Source: Gaiellasilicea sp963806955 (GTDB lineage Bacteria > Actinomycetota > Thermoleophilia > Gaiellales > Gaiellaceae). Taken from it: a stretch of 64,000 nt of DNA. The stretch lies in NCBI GenBank assembly GCA_963806955.1, contig CAWDZG010000001.1:248001-312000 (forward strand), given 5' to 3'. Within the stretch, counting starts at the first letter, position 1. Each line of letters begins with the position of its first letter. Position numbers and translations under genes: made by a program. The notes under the pieces are model-generated. The model was given only the letters and a program-made list of their open reading frames with translations. It was not told the origin of the DNA and did no database searches. Below are positions 8,059-16,140 of this stretch, piece after piece.

Positions 8059-8615
8059 AGCAGCGCCCCTTCGAGCCGGAGCAGCCGCTCCTTCACGTCG
8101 AGACCGCCCGCGTAGCCGGTGAGGCTGCCGTTGGCGCCGACGACGCGGTGGCAGGGGAGCACGATCGGGATCGGGTTGCGGTTCATCACCGTGCCGACTG
8201 CCCGTGCAGCGCGGGGCGCGCCGACCTTCGTCGCCAGCGCTCCGTAGGTGGTCGTCTGTCCGTAGGGGACGCGGGCGAGCTCGGCCAGCACCTGGCCCGC
8301 GAACGGCGCAGCGCCGCGCAGGTCGAGCTCGAGCTCGAACGCGCTCCGCGAGCCGTCGAAGTACTCGTCGAGCTGCCGGTGCGCCGCGTCGACGGCCGGC
8401 GCGGCGCGGAGCACACGCGGGCCGTAGACCTGCGCCAGCCGCTCGAGATGGAGCTCCGGCTCGGCGTCGAAATAGATGCGGGCGAGCCCGTGTGGCGTCG
8501 CCGCCACGAGCAGCGGCCCGATCGGCGAGTCGATCACGTCGAAGCCGAGGTCGAGCAACCCCTCGGCGGCGGCCGCGGCCCGGAAGCGGGCGTCGAGGTC
8601 AGGCGTAACGGTCAT
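8055..8615 (-). CDS. ogt: Methylated-DNA--protein-cysteine methyltransferase (Ogt type)
   Basis: Suicide repair enzyme that takes the alkyl group from O6-alkylguanine (and O4-alkylthymine) onto a cysteine. Of its 186 residues the C-terminal half carries the helix-turn-helix VPYGQTTTYGALA and the active-site motif PIVLPCHRVVGANG with Cys155, followed by the LTGYAGGLDVKERLL wing. The N-terminal half is a ribonuclease-like domain (IGPLLVAAT). The ATG at 8615 follows a full AGGAGG Shine-Dalgarno by 3-4 bases. It overlaps the upstream ECF sigma gene by 17 bp and the downstream GFA gene by 4 bp, which strongly suggests co-transcription. Confidence 0.92.
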   Translation of the reverse strand: MTVTPDLDARFRAAAAAEGLLDLGFDVIDSPIGPLLVAATPHGLARIYFDAEPELHLERLAQVYGPRVLRAAPAVDAAHRQLDEYFDGSRSAFELELDLRGAAPFAGQVLAELARVPYGQTTTYGALATKVGAPRAARAVGTVMNRNPIPIVLPCHRVVGANGSLTGYAGGLDVKERLLRLEGALL

Positions 8616-9081
8616 CGGTCCTCCTGGCGCGCAGGCGCCGGACGCCAGAGGACGCGGCCTGGCGGGCCGCCTCCGGCGTCGAGTCCAGCGCAAGCGCGAT
8701 GTCGTCGTAGGCGAGGTCGTAGGCGTAGCGGAGCACGACGGCCGCGCGCTCGGTCGGCGGGAGGCCGTCGGCGAGGTGCTCGATCTCCGCATAGGCGGGA
8801 CGGCCGTCCTCCACGGGCAGCTCGGGCAGCTCGACCGGAACCGGCCGTGGGCGCCTCGCGGTGTCGATCACGAGCCGGGCGGCAATCGTGAGCACCCAGG
8901 CGCGCAGGTGCTCGCCGTGCTCGAGCCGGTCGTAGGCGCGTAGCGCGCGCAGGAACGTCTCCTGGAAGGCGTCCTCCGCGGCCTGGCGACCGAGGCGGCG
9001 GCTGAGAAATCCGAACACGATCCCGCGCTGCTCGGCGTAGAAGGTCTCGAAGGGAGGCACGGTTGTCATTCGCGTCATCAT
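8599..9081 (-). CDS. ECF-type RNA polymerase sigma factor
   Basis: Extracytoplasmic function sigma-70 factor of 160 residues. Region 2 spans about residues 12-80 (AEDAFQETFLRALRAYDRL is the -10 recognition and core-binding part). Region 4 spans about 105-155 (LPPTERAAVVLRYAYDLAYDDIA). No anti-sigma factor gene is visible next to it. Instead it leads an operon with a DNA alkylation repair enzyme and a GFA protein, which suggests its target is stress from alkylating agents or aldehydes (inference). Three ATG codons (9081, 9078, 9069) are possible starts; the GAGGGG just upstream does not decide between them. Confidence 0.87.
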   Translation of the reverse strand: MMTRMTTVPPFETFYAEQRGIVFGFLSRRLGRQAAEDAFQETFLRALRAYDRLEHGEHLRAWVLTIAARLVIDTARRPRPVPVELPELPVEDGRPAYAEIEHLADGLPPTERAAVVLRYAYDLAYDDIALALDSTPEAARQAASSGVRRLRARRTDDRYA

Positions 9082-9109
9082 CCCCTCTAACGCGGCCCGG
9101 GCGGCATCT

Positions 9110-9925
9110 GTGAGAGTGCGTGTTGTGAACGTCGCCGTCGTCGGGCATGTCGAGTGGATCGAGTTCCTGCGCGTGCCGGCGGTTCCGCGTGCCGGCGAGA
9201 TCGTCGGCGCGACGGAGAGCTGGTCGGAGCCCGCGGGCGGCGGCGGCGTCGCGGCGGTCGAGCTCGCCCGGCTCGCAGGCGCTGCCGCGCTGTACTGCGT
9301 GCTCGGGAACGACGAGCTTGCGACGAGCGCCCGGTCGCAACTCGAGGCCGCGGGAGTGCGGGTGCACGCGCCCGAAGCCGACGAGCCTCAGCGGCGGGGG
9401 TACTGCTACCTCGACGAGAGCGGCGAGCGCACGATCACGATCATCGGCCCCAAGCCCAGGCCGAAGGGCGGCGAGGGCACGCTGCCGTGGGAGGGGCTGG
9501 ACGCCGTGGACGGTGTCTACTTCACCGCCGGCGACCCCGAGGCTGTCCGCCAGGCGCGCCGGGCGCGCGTCCTCGTTGCGACTGCGCGCGAGCTGCCGAC
9601 GCTGCACGCCGCCGGGATCGAGCTCGATGCGCTCGTCGCGAGCGGCGAGGACGAGGCCGAGCGCTACCAGGTGGGCGATCTCGACCCGCCTCCGAAGCTC
9701 GTCGTCACGACCGCGGGCGGGCTCGGTGGCTGGGCGCAGCCGGGTGGCCCCTACACGGCGGCAGCGCCGCCCGGCCCGTTCGAGGACGTCTACGGCGCCG
9801 GCGACTGCTTCGCGGCCGGACTGACGTTCGCCCTCGCCCAGGGGATGGATGTCCCGGACGCGCTGGCCTTCGCCTCCGGCCGCGGCGCGCTCGCGCTCAC
9901 GCGCCGCGGCGCGGGTCTCGGCTAG
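9110..9925 (+). CDS. PfkB-family carbohydrate/nucleoside kinase
   Basis: Ribokinase-fold sugar kinase of 271 residues. The N-terminal strand NVAVVGHVEWIEF, a GGGGVAAVELARLAG segment (substrate/Gly-Gly region) and the C-terminal PfkB signature DVYGAGDCFAAGLTFAL, with the catalytic Asp of GAGD near residue 231, are all present. The middle ATP region (VVTTAGGLGGW) is also recognisable. It is somewhat short for the family (about 300). The substrate cannot be deduced. The GTG at 9110 is used; an in-frame GTG at 9125 is also possible. It is divergent from the sigma factor gene, with 28 bp between starts. Confidence 0.85.
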   Translation: MRVRVVNVAVVGHVEWIEFLRVPAVPRAGEIVGATESWSEPAGGGGVAAVELARLAGAAALYCVLGNDELATSARSQLEAAGVRVHAPEADEPQRRGYCYLDESGERTITIIGPKPRPKGGEGTLPWEGLDAVDGVYFTAGDPEAVRQARRARVLVATARELPTLHAAGIELDALVASGEDEAERYQVGDLDPPPKLVVTTAGGLGGWAQPGGPYTAAAPPGPFEDVYGAGDCFAAGLTFALAQGMDVPDALAFASGRGALALTRRGAGLG

Positions 9926-9990
9926 TCCAGCCTGCCGCACGAGCGAACCGGCCCCCGAAAGGGTGAATTCGGGCGCGCTGGGGTAGACAA

Positions 9991-10030
9991 GTGGGAACTT
10001 GTGGTTTAGAGTGGGGCGAAGTGGGAGACT
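9991..10030 (+). promoter_or_regulatory. MraZ operator: four 10-bp-spaced GTGG repeats
   Basis: GTGGGAACTT, GTGGTTTAGA, GTGGGGCGAA and GTGGGAGACT follow each other exactly every 10 bases at 9991, 10001, 10011 and 10021, ending 14 bases before the mraZ start. MraZ is known to bind arrays of TGGGN-type boxes with 10-bp spacing upstream of its own operon. The array is seen directly and the match in spacing, sequence and location is very good. The -10/-35 sequences of the promoter are not clear. Confidence 0.85.
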
Positions 10031-10044
10031 AGAGCAGACGTGAA

Positions 10045-10476
10045 ATGTTCCTCGGCGAATACGAACACACCATCGACGATAAGAATCGGCTCACGCTGCC
10101 GGCCCGCTTCCGCGACGCCCTGGCCGGCGGGGTCGTGCTCACCCGAGGCCTCGACGACTGCCTCGACGTCTACGCCCGCGCCGACTGGAACGCGATGGTC
10201 GAGGCGCGCCTTGCGCCGCTCGACCCATTCACCAAGGAGGCGCGCGAGATGAAAAGGTTCTTCTTCTCCGCCGCGTCCGACGCGGAGCTCGACAAGCAGG
10301 GACGCGTGCTCGTGCCGCCCGCGCTGGCCCGGCACGCGAAGCTCGGACGGGAGGTCGTCGTGGCGGGTGTCCACGACCATCTCGAGATCTGGGACCGGCC
10401 CGCCTGGGCAGACCACGTCACCAAGGTCGAAGGGAGCGCAGACGATGTTGCCGAACGTCTTGCAGACAAGCGCTGA
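10045..10476 (+). CDS. mraZ: Transcriptional regulator MraZ
   Basis: AbrB-like DNA-binding protein of 143 residues that forms rings and regulates the division and cell wall cluster. Both MraZ repeats are visible: MFLGEYEHTIDDKNRLTLPARFRDAL (cited by its start; key DDKNRLTLP at residues 12-20) and the second copy AELDKQGRVLVPPALARHA at about 78-96. It is the first gene of the cluster and is preceded by four MraZ boxes. Its end overlaps the rsmH start by 32 bases. Confidence 0.96.
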   Translation: MFLGEYEHTIDDKNRLTLPARFRDALAGGVVLTRGLDDCLDVYARADWNAMVEARLAPLDPFTKEAREMKRFFFSAASDAELDKQGRVLVPPALARHAKLGREVVVAGVHDHLEIWDRPAWADHVTKVEGSADDVAERLADKR

Positions 10477-11407
10477 CCACGTCCCGGTGCTCTCCGAGGA
10501 GGTGCGCGACCTCCTCGCGGTGCAGCCGGGCGAGACCGTCGTCGACGCCACCTTCGGCGCCGGCGGTCATTCCCGCCTGCTCGCCTCCGACCTCGGCGGC
10601 GAAGGCAAGCTGATCGCGATCGACCGCGATCCGACCGCGAAGGCGTTCTTCGACCGCTTCAAGGCCTCGGTCGGCGGCGCCCAACTCCGCTTCCTCCGGG
10701 GCGAGTTCTCGCTCGTCCTCAACCAGCTCGCGGCCAACGGCGTCCAGGCGGACGCGATCCTGCTCGACCTCGGCGTTTCGTCGATGCAGCTCGACCGGCC
10801 CGAGCGGGGCTTCTCGTACGCCGCCGACGCCCCGCTCGACATGCGCATGGACACCTCGGCCGAGCTCTCCGCCCGCGAGCTCGTCAACGAGGCCGAGGAG
10901 CGCGAGCTCTCCCTGATCTTCAAGCGCTACGGCGAGGAGCGCTACGCACGCCAGATCGCCCGCGCGATCGTGCGCCGTCGCGACGAGCGGCCGTTCGAGC
11001 GGACGAGCGAGCTGGCAGAGACGATCAAGCAGGCGATCCCGACTCCGGCGCGGTTCGGCGACGGGCATCCGGCGAAGCGCGTCTTCCAGGCGCTCCGGAT
11101 CGCCGTCAACGACGAGCTGGGCGCACTCGAGGCAGCACTCCCGGCGGCGATGCGGATGCTCAGGCCGGGCGGCCGCATCGCCGTCATCAGCTTCCACTCG
11201 CTCGAGGACCGGATCGTGAAGCAGTTCATCCGCGAGCAGGCGCACGGCTGCACGTGCCCGCCGGACTTCCCGATCTGCAACTGCGGCAAGGAGCCGCTCC
11301 TCCGCGACGTCACGCGCAGGCCGATCCGCCCCGGCGCGCGCGAAGTCGAGCTGAACCCCCGCGCGGCCTCGGCGAAGCTCCGCGCCGCCGTGAAGGTGGG
11401 CGACTGA
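10445..11407 (+). CDS. rsmH: 16S rRNA m4C1402 methyltransferase (RsmH/MraW)
   Basis: SAM-dependent enzyme that N4-methylates C1402 of 16S rRNA, 320 residues. It starts DHVPVLSEEV, the typical N-terminus, followed by the SAM loop DATFGAGGHSRLL, the LDLGVSSMQLD motif (about residue 105), the FSYAADAPLDMRMD segment and the C-terminal VISFHSLEDRIVKQF. A cysteine cluster near the end (HGCTCPPDFPICNCGK) is common in actinobacterial members. The ATG at 10445 lies inside mraZ, with AAGGGAG upstream. The stop overlaps the next ATG (TGATG). Confidence 0.96.
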   Translation: MLPNVLQTSADHVPVLSEEVRDLLAVQPGETVVDATFGAGGHSRLLASDLGGEGKLIAIDRDPTAKAFFDRFKASVGGAQLRFLRGEFSLVLNQLAANGVQADAILLDLGVSSMQLDRPERGFSYAADAPLDMRMDTSAELSARELVNEAEERELSLIFKRYGEERYARQIARAIVRRRDERPFERTSELAETIKQAIPTPARFGDGHPAKRVFQALRIAVNDELGALEAALPAAMRMLRPGGRIAVISFHSLEDRIVKQFIREQAHGCTCPPDFPICNCGKEPLLRDVTRRPIRPGAREVELNPRAASAKLRAAVKVGD

Positions 11408-11784
11408 TGGCCAGCTGGGCCGGCACCGCCCGGGTCGACACGCCGCGCATCGCCCGCCCGGGAAAGCGTCCGGCTACGCGCAGCGCGCCGCGCCGCAAGG
11501 CCGCGAGCCGCCCGTTCGGCGGCGTCGTCTGGATCGTCGTCCTGGCCGGCCTGCTCGCGGGAGTCGTGGCCGTCAACGTGGCGGTGCTGCAGCTCAATCT
11601 CCGGCTCGACGAGCTCGGCCGCGAGCGCACCCAGCTCCGCGCCGACACGAAGCGGCTGAGCTCGCAGCTCTCGAGCGCCTCGGCGAACGCCCGCATCGAG
11701 TCGCAGGCGCGCAACCGGCTCGGGCTCGTCGAGGCCGATCCGGCGCTCACCTACCACGTCCAGCTGGTGCCGCCGCGTCCGTGA
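11407..11784 (+). CDS. ftsL: FtsL/DivIC-like septum protein
   Basis: Small bitopic membrane protein of 125 residues: a basic cytoplasmic tail (about 1-38), one transmembrane segment (VVWIVVLAGLLAGVVAVNVA, about 40-59), then a periplasmic coiled coil (LRLDELGRERTQLRADTKRL) and a short C-terminal part with ARNRLGLVEADP. This architecture, and its place between rsmH and ftsI, identify it as the FtsL-type partner of FtsQ and FtsI/FtsW in the divisome. Sequence conservation in FtsL is low, so context carries much of the weight. Confidence 0.85.
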   Translation: MASWAGTARVDTPRIARPGKRPATRSAPRRKAASRPFGGVVWIVVLAGLLAGVVAVNVAVLQLNLRLDELGRERTQLRADTKRLSSQLSSASANARIESQARNRLGLVEADPALTYHVQLVPPRP

Positions 11785-13466
11785 GCGAGCGGCAGTCCAA
11801 CCGCCGCATCCGCCTGCTGATCGGCCTGTTCGCGCTCGTCTTCGCAGGCACGCTCGCGCGTGCGGTCTGGCTGCAGGGAGTGGAGGCGTCGACCCTCGAT
11901 CGGATGGCGTCCAGCCAGCAGGAGGAGACGACGCAGATCCCCGCTGCCCGCGGCACGATCTTCGACCGCACGGGCGAGCCGCTCGCGATCGGTGAGCAGG
12001 CGACGACGATCTACGCCGATCCGCGGCGTGTCACGCAGCCTCGGCAGGTTGCGCTCGCCGCTGCCAAAGCGCTCGGTGTCGACGCCGAGAAGCTCTATCC
12101 GCTGCTCGCCGACCGCACCAGCCACTTCGTCTACGTGCAACGAAAGGCCGATCCCGCCAAGGCGGCTGCGCTGGAGAAGCTCGGCCTGCCGGGGCTCGGC
12201 TTCTATCCGGAGGAGCTCCGCTTCTATCCGCAGCGCGGAGTCGCCGCGCAGCTGCTCGGCTTCGCCGGCATCGACAACCTCGGGCTCGAGGGGCTCGAGC
12301 GCTCGCTCGACAAGGCTCTCGTCGGCAAGCCCGGCAGCCAGACCACCGTCACCGACCCCGCCGGCCGGGTGATCGACGTCAAGGCGACGAAGCCCGAGCG
12401 GGCCGGCGACGACGTCTTTCTCACGATCGACCACCGGATCCAGGCCAACGCCGAGCGCGTGCTCCGCGAGACCGTGAAGAAGTGGAACGCCAAGGGTGGC
12501 ACCGCAGTGGTGCTCGACCCGCAGACCGGCGCGGTGCTCGCAATGGCGGTCGGGCCGACCTTCGACGCGAACAAGTTCGGCGGGACCCCTGCCGACCGGC
12601 GGCGCAACCGTGCCGTCACCGACCTGTACGAGCCCGGCTCGACCTTCAAGGTCGTCACGGTCGCGGCGTCGCTGGCCGAGAAGATCGTCTCGCCGTCCAC
12701 TGCGTTCACGCTGGAGTCGTCGATCCGTGTCGCCGACCGGATCATCCACGAGCACGAGCCGCGCCCGACGCAGCGGATGACCGTGGCGCAGATCCTCTCC
12801 CAGTCCTCCAACATCGGCACGATCACGCTCGCACAGATGCTCGGTCGCGAGCGGGTCGAGGAGTGGATCGGCCGCTTCGGGTTCGGCAAGCCGACGGGGA
12901 TCGACGCGCCGGGCGAGTCGGGCGGCCTGCTGCCCTCGTACTGGTCTGGCTCGACGATCGGCAACGTGCCGATCGGACAGGGGATCGGCGTGACGGCCGT
13001 GCAGATGGCGGCGGCATACGGGGCGATCGCGAACGGCGGTGTCTACCGGAAGCCGTACCTCGTGGAGCGGATCGGCAAGGAGTGGGGCGTGCGAGGAAAG
13101 GGCCGGCGGGTCGTGTCCGAGACCGTCTCGGCGCAGATGATGGCGATGCTCCGCGACGTGGTCTCCGCCGAGGGCGGCACCGGCGCCGCCGCGGCCGTTC
13201 CCGGCTACACGGTGGCGGGCAAGACCGGCACGGCCGCGAAACCTGTTCCGGGCGGGTACTCGAGCTCGAAGTACGTGGCCTCTTTCACGGGTGTCGTGCC
13301 CGCCAAGAACCCGCGCCTCGTCGTCGCGATCTCGATCGACGAGCCGCGCGGCGCGATCTGGGGCGGCGTCGTCGCCGCGCCGGCATTCTCGGAGATCGCC
13401 CGCACGAGCCTCGTCGAGCTCGAGATCCCGCCGGACGCAACGCCCGACGCCGCCGCCACTCGGTAG
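11781..13466 (+). CDS. ftsI: Peptidoglycan transpeptidase FtsI (class B PBP)
   Basis: Septal penicillin-binding protein 3-type D,D-transpeptidase, 561 residues. It has one N-terminal membrane anchor (LIGLFALVFAGTLARAVW), a PBP dimer domain starting IPAARGTIFDRTGEPLA, and a transpeptidase domain with the active-site Ser287 in STFK, SSN near residue 341 (SQSSNIGT) and KTG at 481 (AGKTGTA). There is no PASTA domain after the transpeptidase. It starts with GTG in a GTGA overlap with ftsL. It cross-links peptide stems at the division site together with FtsW, encoded downstream. Confidence 0.96.
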   Translation: MSERQSNRRIRLLIGLFALVFAGTLARAVWLQGVEASTLDRMASSQQEETTQIPAARGTIFDRTGEPLAIGEQATTIYADPRRVTQPRQVALAAAKALGVDAEKLYPLLADRTSHFVYVQRKADPAKAAALEKLGLPGLGFYPEELRFYPQRGVAAQLLGFAGIDNLGLEGLERSLDKALVGKPGSQTTVTDPAGRVIDVKATKPERAGDDVFLTIDHRIQANAERVLRETVKKWNAKGGTAVVLDPQTGAVLAMAVGPTFDANKFGGTPADRRRNRAVTDLYEPGSTFKVVTVAASLAEKIVSPSTAFTLESSIRVADRIIHEHEPRPTQRMTVAQILSQSSNIGTITLAQMLGRERVEEWIGRFGFGKPTGIDAPGESGGLLPSYWSGSTIGNVPIGQGIGVTAVQMAAAYGAIANGGVYRKPYLVERIGKEWGVRGKGRRVVSETVSAQMMAMLRDVVSAEGGTGAAAAVPGYTVAGKTGTAAKPVPGGYSSSKYVASFTGVVPAKNPRLVVAISIDEPRGAIWGGVVAAPAFSEIARTSLVELEIPPDATPDAAATR

Positions 13467-13477
13467 CGTTCCGCGGC

Positions 13478-14914
13478 ATGCAGCTCGAGCGCCTCGTCGC
13501 AGCGCTCGCACCTGACGCGGTGCTCGGGAGCCCGGGTCCCGTCGAGGTGCGGGACCTCGCCTACGACGCGCGCGCCGTCACCCCCGGCGCCGCGTTCTTC
13601 GCCGTGCCCGGCGAGCGGGCCGACGGTCACGACTACGCGGCACAGGCGGTCGAGCAGGGAGCGTCGGTGCTCGTGGTCGAGCGGGCCGTCGAGCCGGAGG
13701 TGCCGCAGCTCGTCGTGCCGTCCGCGCGCGCGGCCATGGCGACCGCCGCGGACATCTTCTTCGGCGAGCCCACCCGCGAGCTCACCGTCGCCGGGGTCAC
13801 CGGCACGAACGGGAAGACGACGACCGCGTTCCTCCTGCATGCGATCCTCACCGCCGGCGGCCGTCGCCCCGGCCTGCTCGGCACCGTCGAGTGCCGGGTC
13901 GGCGGCGAGACCCGCCCCGTCGTCAGGACGACGCCGGAGGCGATCGACCTGCAGCGCACGTTCCGGGAGATGCTCGACGCAGGCGACCGCAGCGTCGCGC
14001 TCGAGGCGTCCTCGCACGCATCTGTCCTCCGCCGCCTCGACCGCGTCCGCTTCGACGCGCTCGTGTTCACGAACCTGACGCAGGACCACCTCGACTTCCA
14101 CGGGACGATGGACGAGTACTTCCAGGCGAAGCGCCGGCTCTTCACAGGTGCGGCCCCGCCGCCGGCCGCGGTCAACGTCGGTGACGAGTGGGGTCGAAAG
14201 CTCGCCGAGGAGCTCGAGGACTCCGGCCGCGCGCCGCTCGTCACGTACGGCTTCGCCGACGACGCCGAGATCCGGCCCGACGGGCTCGTGCTCGACGGCT
14301 CGGGCGCGCGCTTCACGGCGGGCGGGATCGAGCTCGTCTCGTCCCTGCGCGGCCGCTTCAACGTCGAGAACGTGCTCGGCGCCGTCGCGGCCGGGATCCT
14401 GCTCGACTTGGGCGAGGAGGAGATCGCCGCCGGAGTGCAGGCGCTCGCCGGCGTGCCGGGACGGTTCGAGGCCGTCGACGAAGGGCAGCCGTTCACCGTG
14501 CTCGTCGACTACGCCCACACGCCCGACTCGCTCGACAACGTGCTCCGGTCGGCGCGCGACATCGCTACCGGGCGAGTGCTCGTCGTCTTCGGCGCGGGCG
14601 GCGACCGGGATCGCGGCAAGCGGCCGCTGATGGGGAAGGTCGCAGCCGACCTCGCCGACGTCGTCGTCGTCACGTCCGACAACCCACGCACCGAGCAGCC
14701 GCTGGCGATCATCCAGGACATCCTCCAGGGCGCCGGGATGGACGTCGAGATCGATCCCGACCGGGGGTCGGCGATCGCCCGGGCGATCGGGCTCGCCCAG
14801 CCGGGCGACGTCGTCGTGATCGCCGGCAAGGGGCACGAGCCAGGACAGGAGATCGCCGGCGAAAAGCTCCCGTTCGACGATCGTGTGGTCGCGAGAGAAG
14901 TGCTGCGCGGATGA
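13478..14914 (+). CDS. murE: UDP-MurNAc-tripeptide synthetase MurE (meso-DAP type)
   Basis: ATP-dependent ligase that adds the third amino acid to UDP-MurNAc-L-Ala-D-Glu; 478 residues. The Mur ligase P-loop GVTGTNGKTTTAF lies near residue 110, followed by the central and C-terminal domains. The SDNPRTEQP segment near residue 402 carries the DNPR motif known to select meso-diaminopimelate over lysine, so the wall is predicted to be mDAP-based. The ATG at 13478 lies 11 bases after the ftsI stop, and murF follows with an ATGA overlap. Confidence 0.96.
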   Translation: MQLERLVAALAPDAVLGSPGPVEVRDLAYDARAVTPGAAFFAVPGERADGHDYAAQAVEQGASVLVVERAVEPEVPQLVVPSARAAMATAADIFFGEPTRELTVAGVTGTNGKTTTAFLLHAILTAGGRRPGLLGTVECRVGGETRPVVRTTPEAIDLQRTFREMLDAGDRSVALEASSHASVLRRLDRVRFDALVFTNLTQDHLDFHGTMDEYFQAKRRLFTGAAPPPAAVNVGDEWGRKLAEELEDSGRAPLVTYGFADDAEIRPDGLVLDGSGARFTAGGIELVSSLRGRFNVENVLGAVAAGILLDLGEEEIAAGVQALAGVPGRFEAVDEGQPFTVLVDYAHTPDSLDNVLRSARDIATGRVLVVFGAGGDRDRGKRPLMGKVAADLADVVVVTSDNPRTEQPLAIIQDILQGAGMDVEIDPDRGSAIARAIGLAQPGDVVVIAGKGHEPGQEIAGEKLPFDDRVVAREVLRG

Positions 14915-16140
14915 TCCCGCTGCCGCTGGAGGAGCTCGCCGGACTGGGCCGGCTGACGGGCGAGGGCGACGCGACCGGCCTCCACATCGATTCGAGGCGC
15001 GTCGGCCCCGGCGACCTCTTCGTCGCGATCCGCGGTGGCCGCGCGTTCGTCGACGAGGCTCGAAGGCGTGGCGCCGCGACGCTCGTCCCCGACGACGAGT
15101 TCGCCGCGATGGCCGCGATCGGCCGGCTGCTGCGCTCGCGGAGCGCGGCTCGCGTCGTCGGCGTCACCGGCTCGACGGGCAAGACCTCGACCAAGGACAT
15201 CCTCGCCGCGCTCTGCGCGCCCGTCGCGCGCACGGCCTGGACCGAAGGCAGCTACAACGCCGAGCTCGGGGTGCCGCTCACCCTCGGCAAGCTCGAGCCC
15301 GACACGGAGCTCCTGATCGTCGAGATGGGCATGCGCGGGTTCGGCCAGATCGGCGACCTCTGCGAGATCGCGCGCCCGGACGTCGGTGTGATCACCGCGA
15401 TCGGCCCGGTCCACCTCGAGCTCGTCGGCTCGGTCGACGGAGTGGCCCGCTCGAAGGCCGAGCTGGTGGCGGCGTTGCCCGCCGACGGTGTCGCGGTCGT
15501 GCCCGAGTCGCCCGAGTTGGAGCCGCACCTCCGCGCCGATGTCGAGATCCGGCGCGTCGGCCCGGTCGACGTCGACCTGCGTGAGGACGGCGCGCACGTG
15601 GCCTACGCCGGCGGCCGCATCCGCTTCCCGCTCACCTCCCGTCACCAGGCTCAGAACGCGCTTACGGCTCTGACCGCCTACGACGCGCTGGGCCTCCCGC
15701 TCGACCGGGTCGAAGCGGGCGCGGCGGCTGTGTCACTCTCGCCCTGGCGCGGCGAGGAGTTGCCGCTTCCGGGCGGCGGCTTCGTGGTCAACGACGCCTG
15801 GAACGCGAACCCGACGTCGATGGCCGCCGCGCTCCGCCACCTCGCCGAGCGGGGCGGGGAGCAGCGGCGCATTGCGATCCTGGGTGGGATGGCCGAGCTG
15901 GGGGAGGAGGCGGAGCAGCACCACCGCGGGGTCGCGGAGCTCGCCGCGGCGCTCGGGATCGAGCTGCTCGGCGTCGGCGAGCTCGCCCGCGCGTACGGGG
16001 GCGACGCCTGGGTGCCGGATGCCGAGTCGGCGCTCGCCGCCGCACGCGGGCTCGTGAGGCCCGGCGACGCCGTCCTCGTCAAGGCGTCCCGCTCCGTTGC
16101 CCTCGAAGGCATCGCCCCGGCCCTGGCGAACGAGCGGTAA
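14911..16140 (+). CDS. murF: UDP-MurNAc-tripeptide--D-Ala-D-Ala ligase MurF
   Basis: Adds D-Ala-D-Ala to complete the pentapeptide precursor. It has 409 residues, slightly shorter than the usual 450. The ATP-binding loop is GVTGSTGKTSTKD (about residue 88-100), the central domain has LIVEMGMRGFGQI, and the C-terminal domain has VVNDAWNANPTSMAAAL, a MurF hallmark. It overlaps murE by 4 bases and shares a base with the start of mraY (TAATG). Confidence 0.95.
   Translation: MIPLPLEELAGLGRLTGEGDATGLHIDSRRVGPGDLFVAIRGGRAFVDEARRRGAATLVPDDEFAAMAAIGRLLRSRSAARVVGVTGSTGKTSTKDILAALCAPVARTAWTEGSYNAELGVPLTLGKLEPDTELLIVEMGMRGFGQIGDLCEIARPDVGVITAIGPVHLELVGSVDGVARSKAELVAALPADGVAVVPESPELEPHLRADVEIRRVGPVDVDLREDGAHVAYAGGRIRFPLTSRHQAQNALTALTAYDALGLPLDRVEAGAAAVSLSPWRGEELPLPGGGFVVNDAWNANPTSMAAALRHLAERGGEQRRIAILGGMAELGEEAEQHHRGVAELAAALGIELLGVGELARAYGGDAWVPDAESALAAARGLVRPGDAVLVKASRSVALEGIAPALANER

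Noticed and set aside
9961..9989. TAGACA at 9984 as -10 of the mraZ promoter
   Set aside because: No acceptable -35 hexamer at 16-18 bases upstream.
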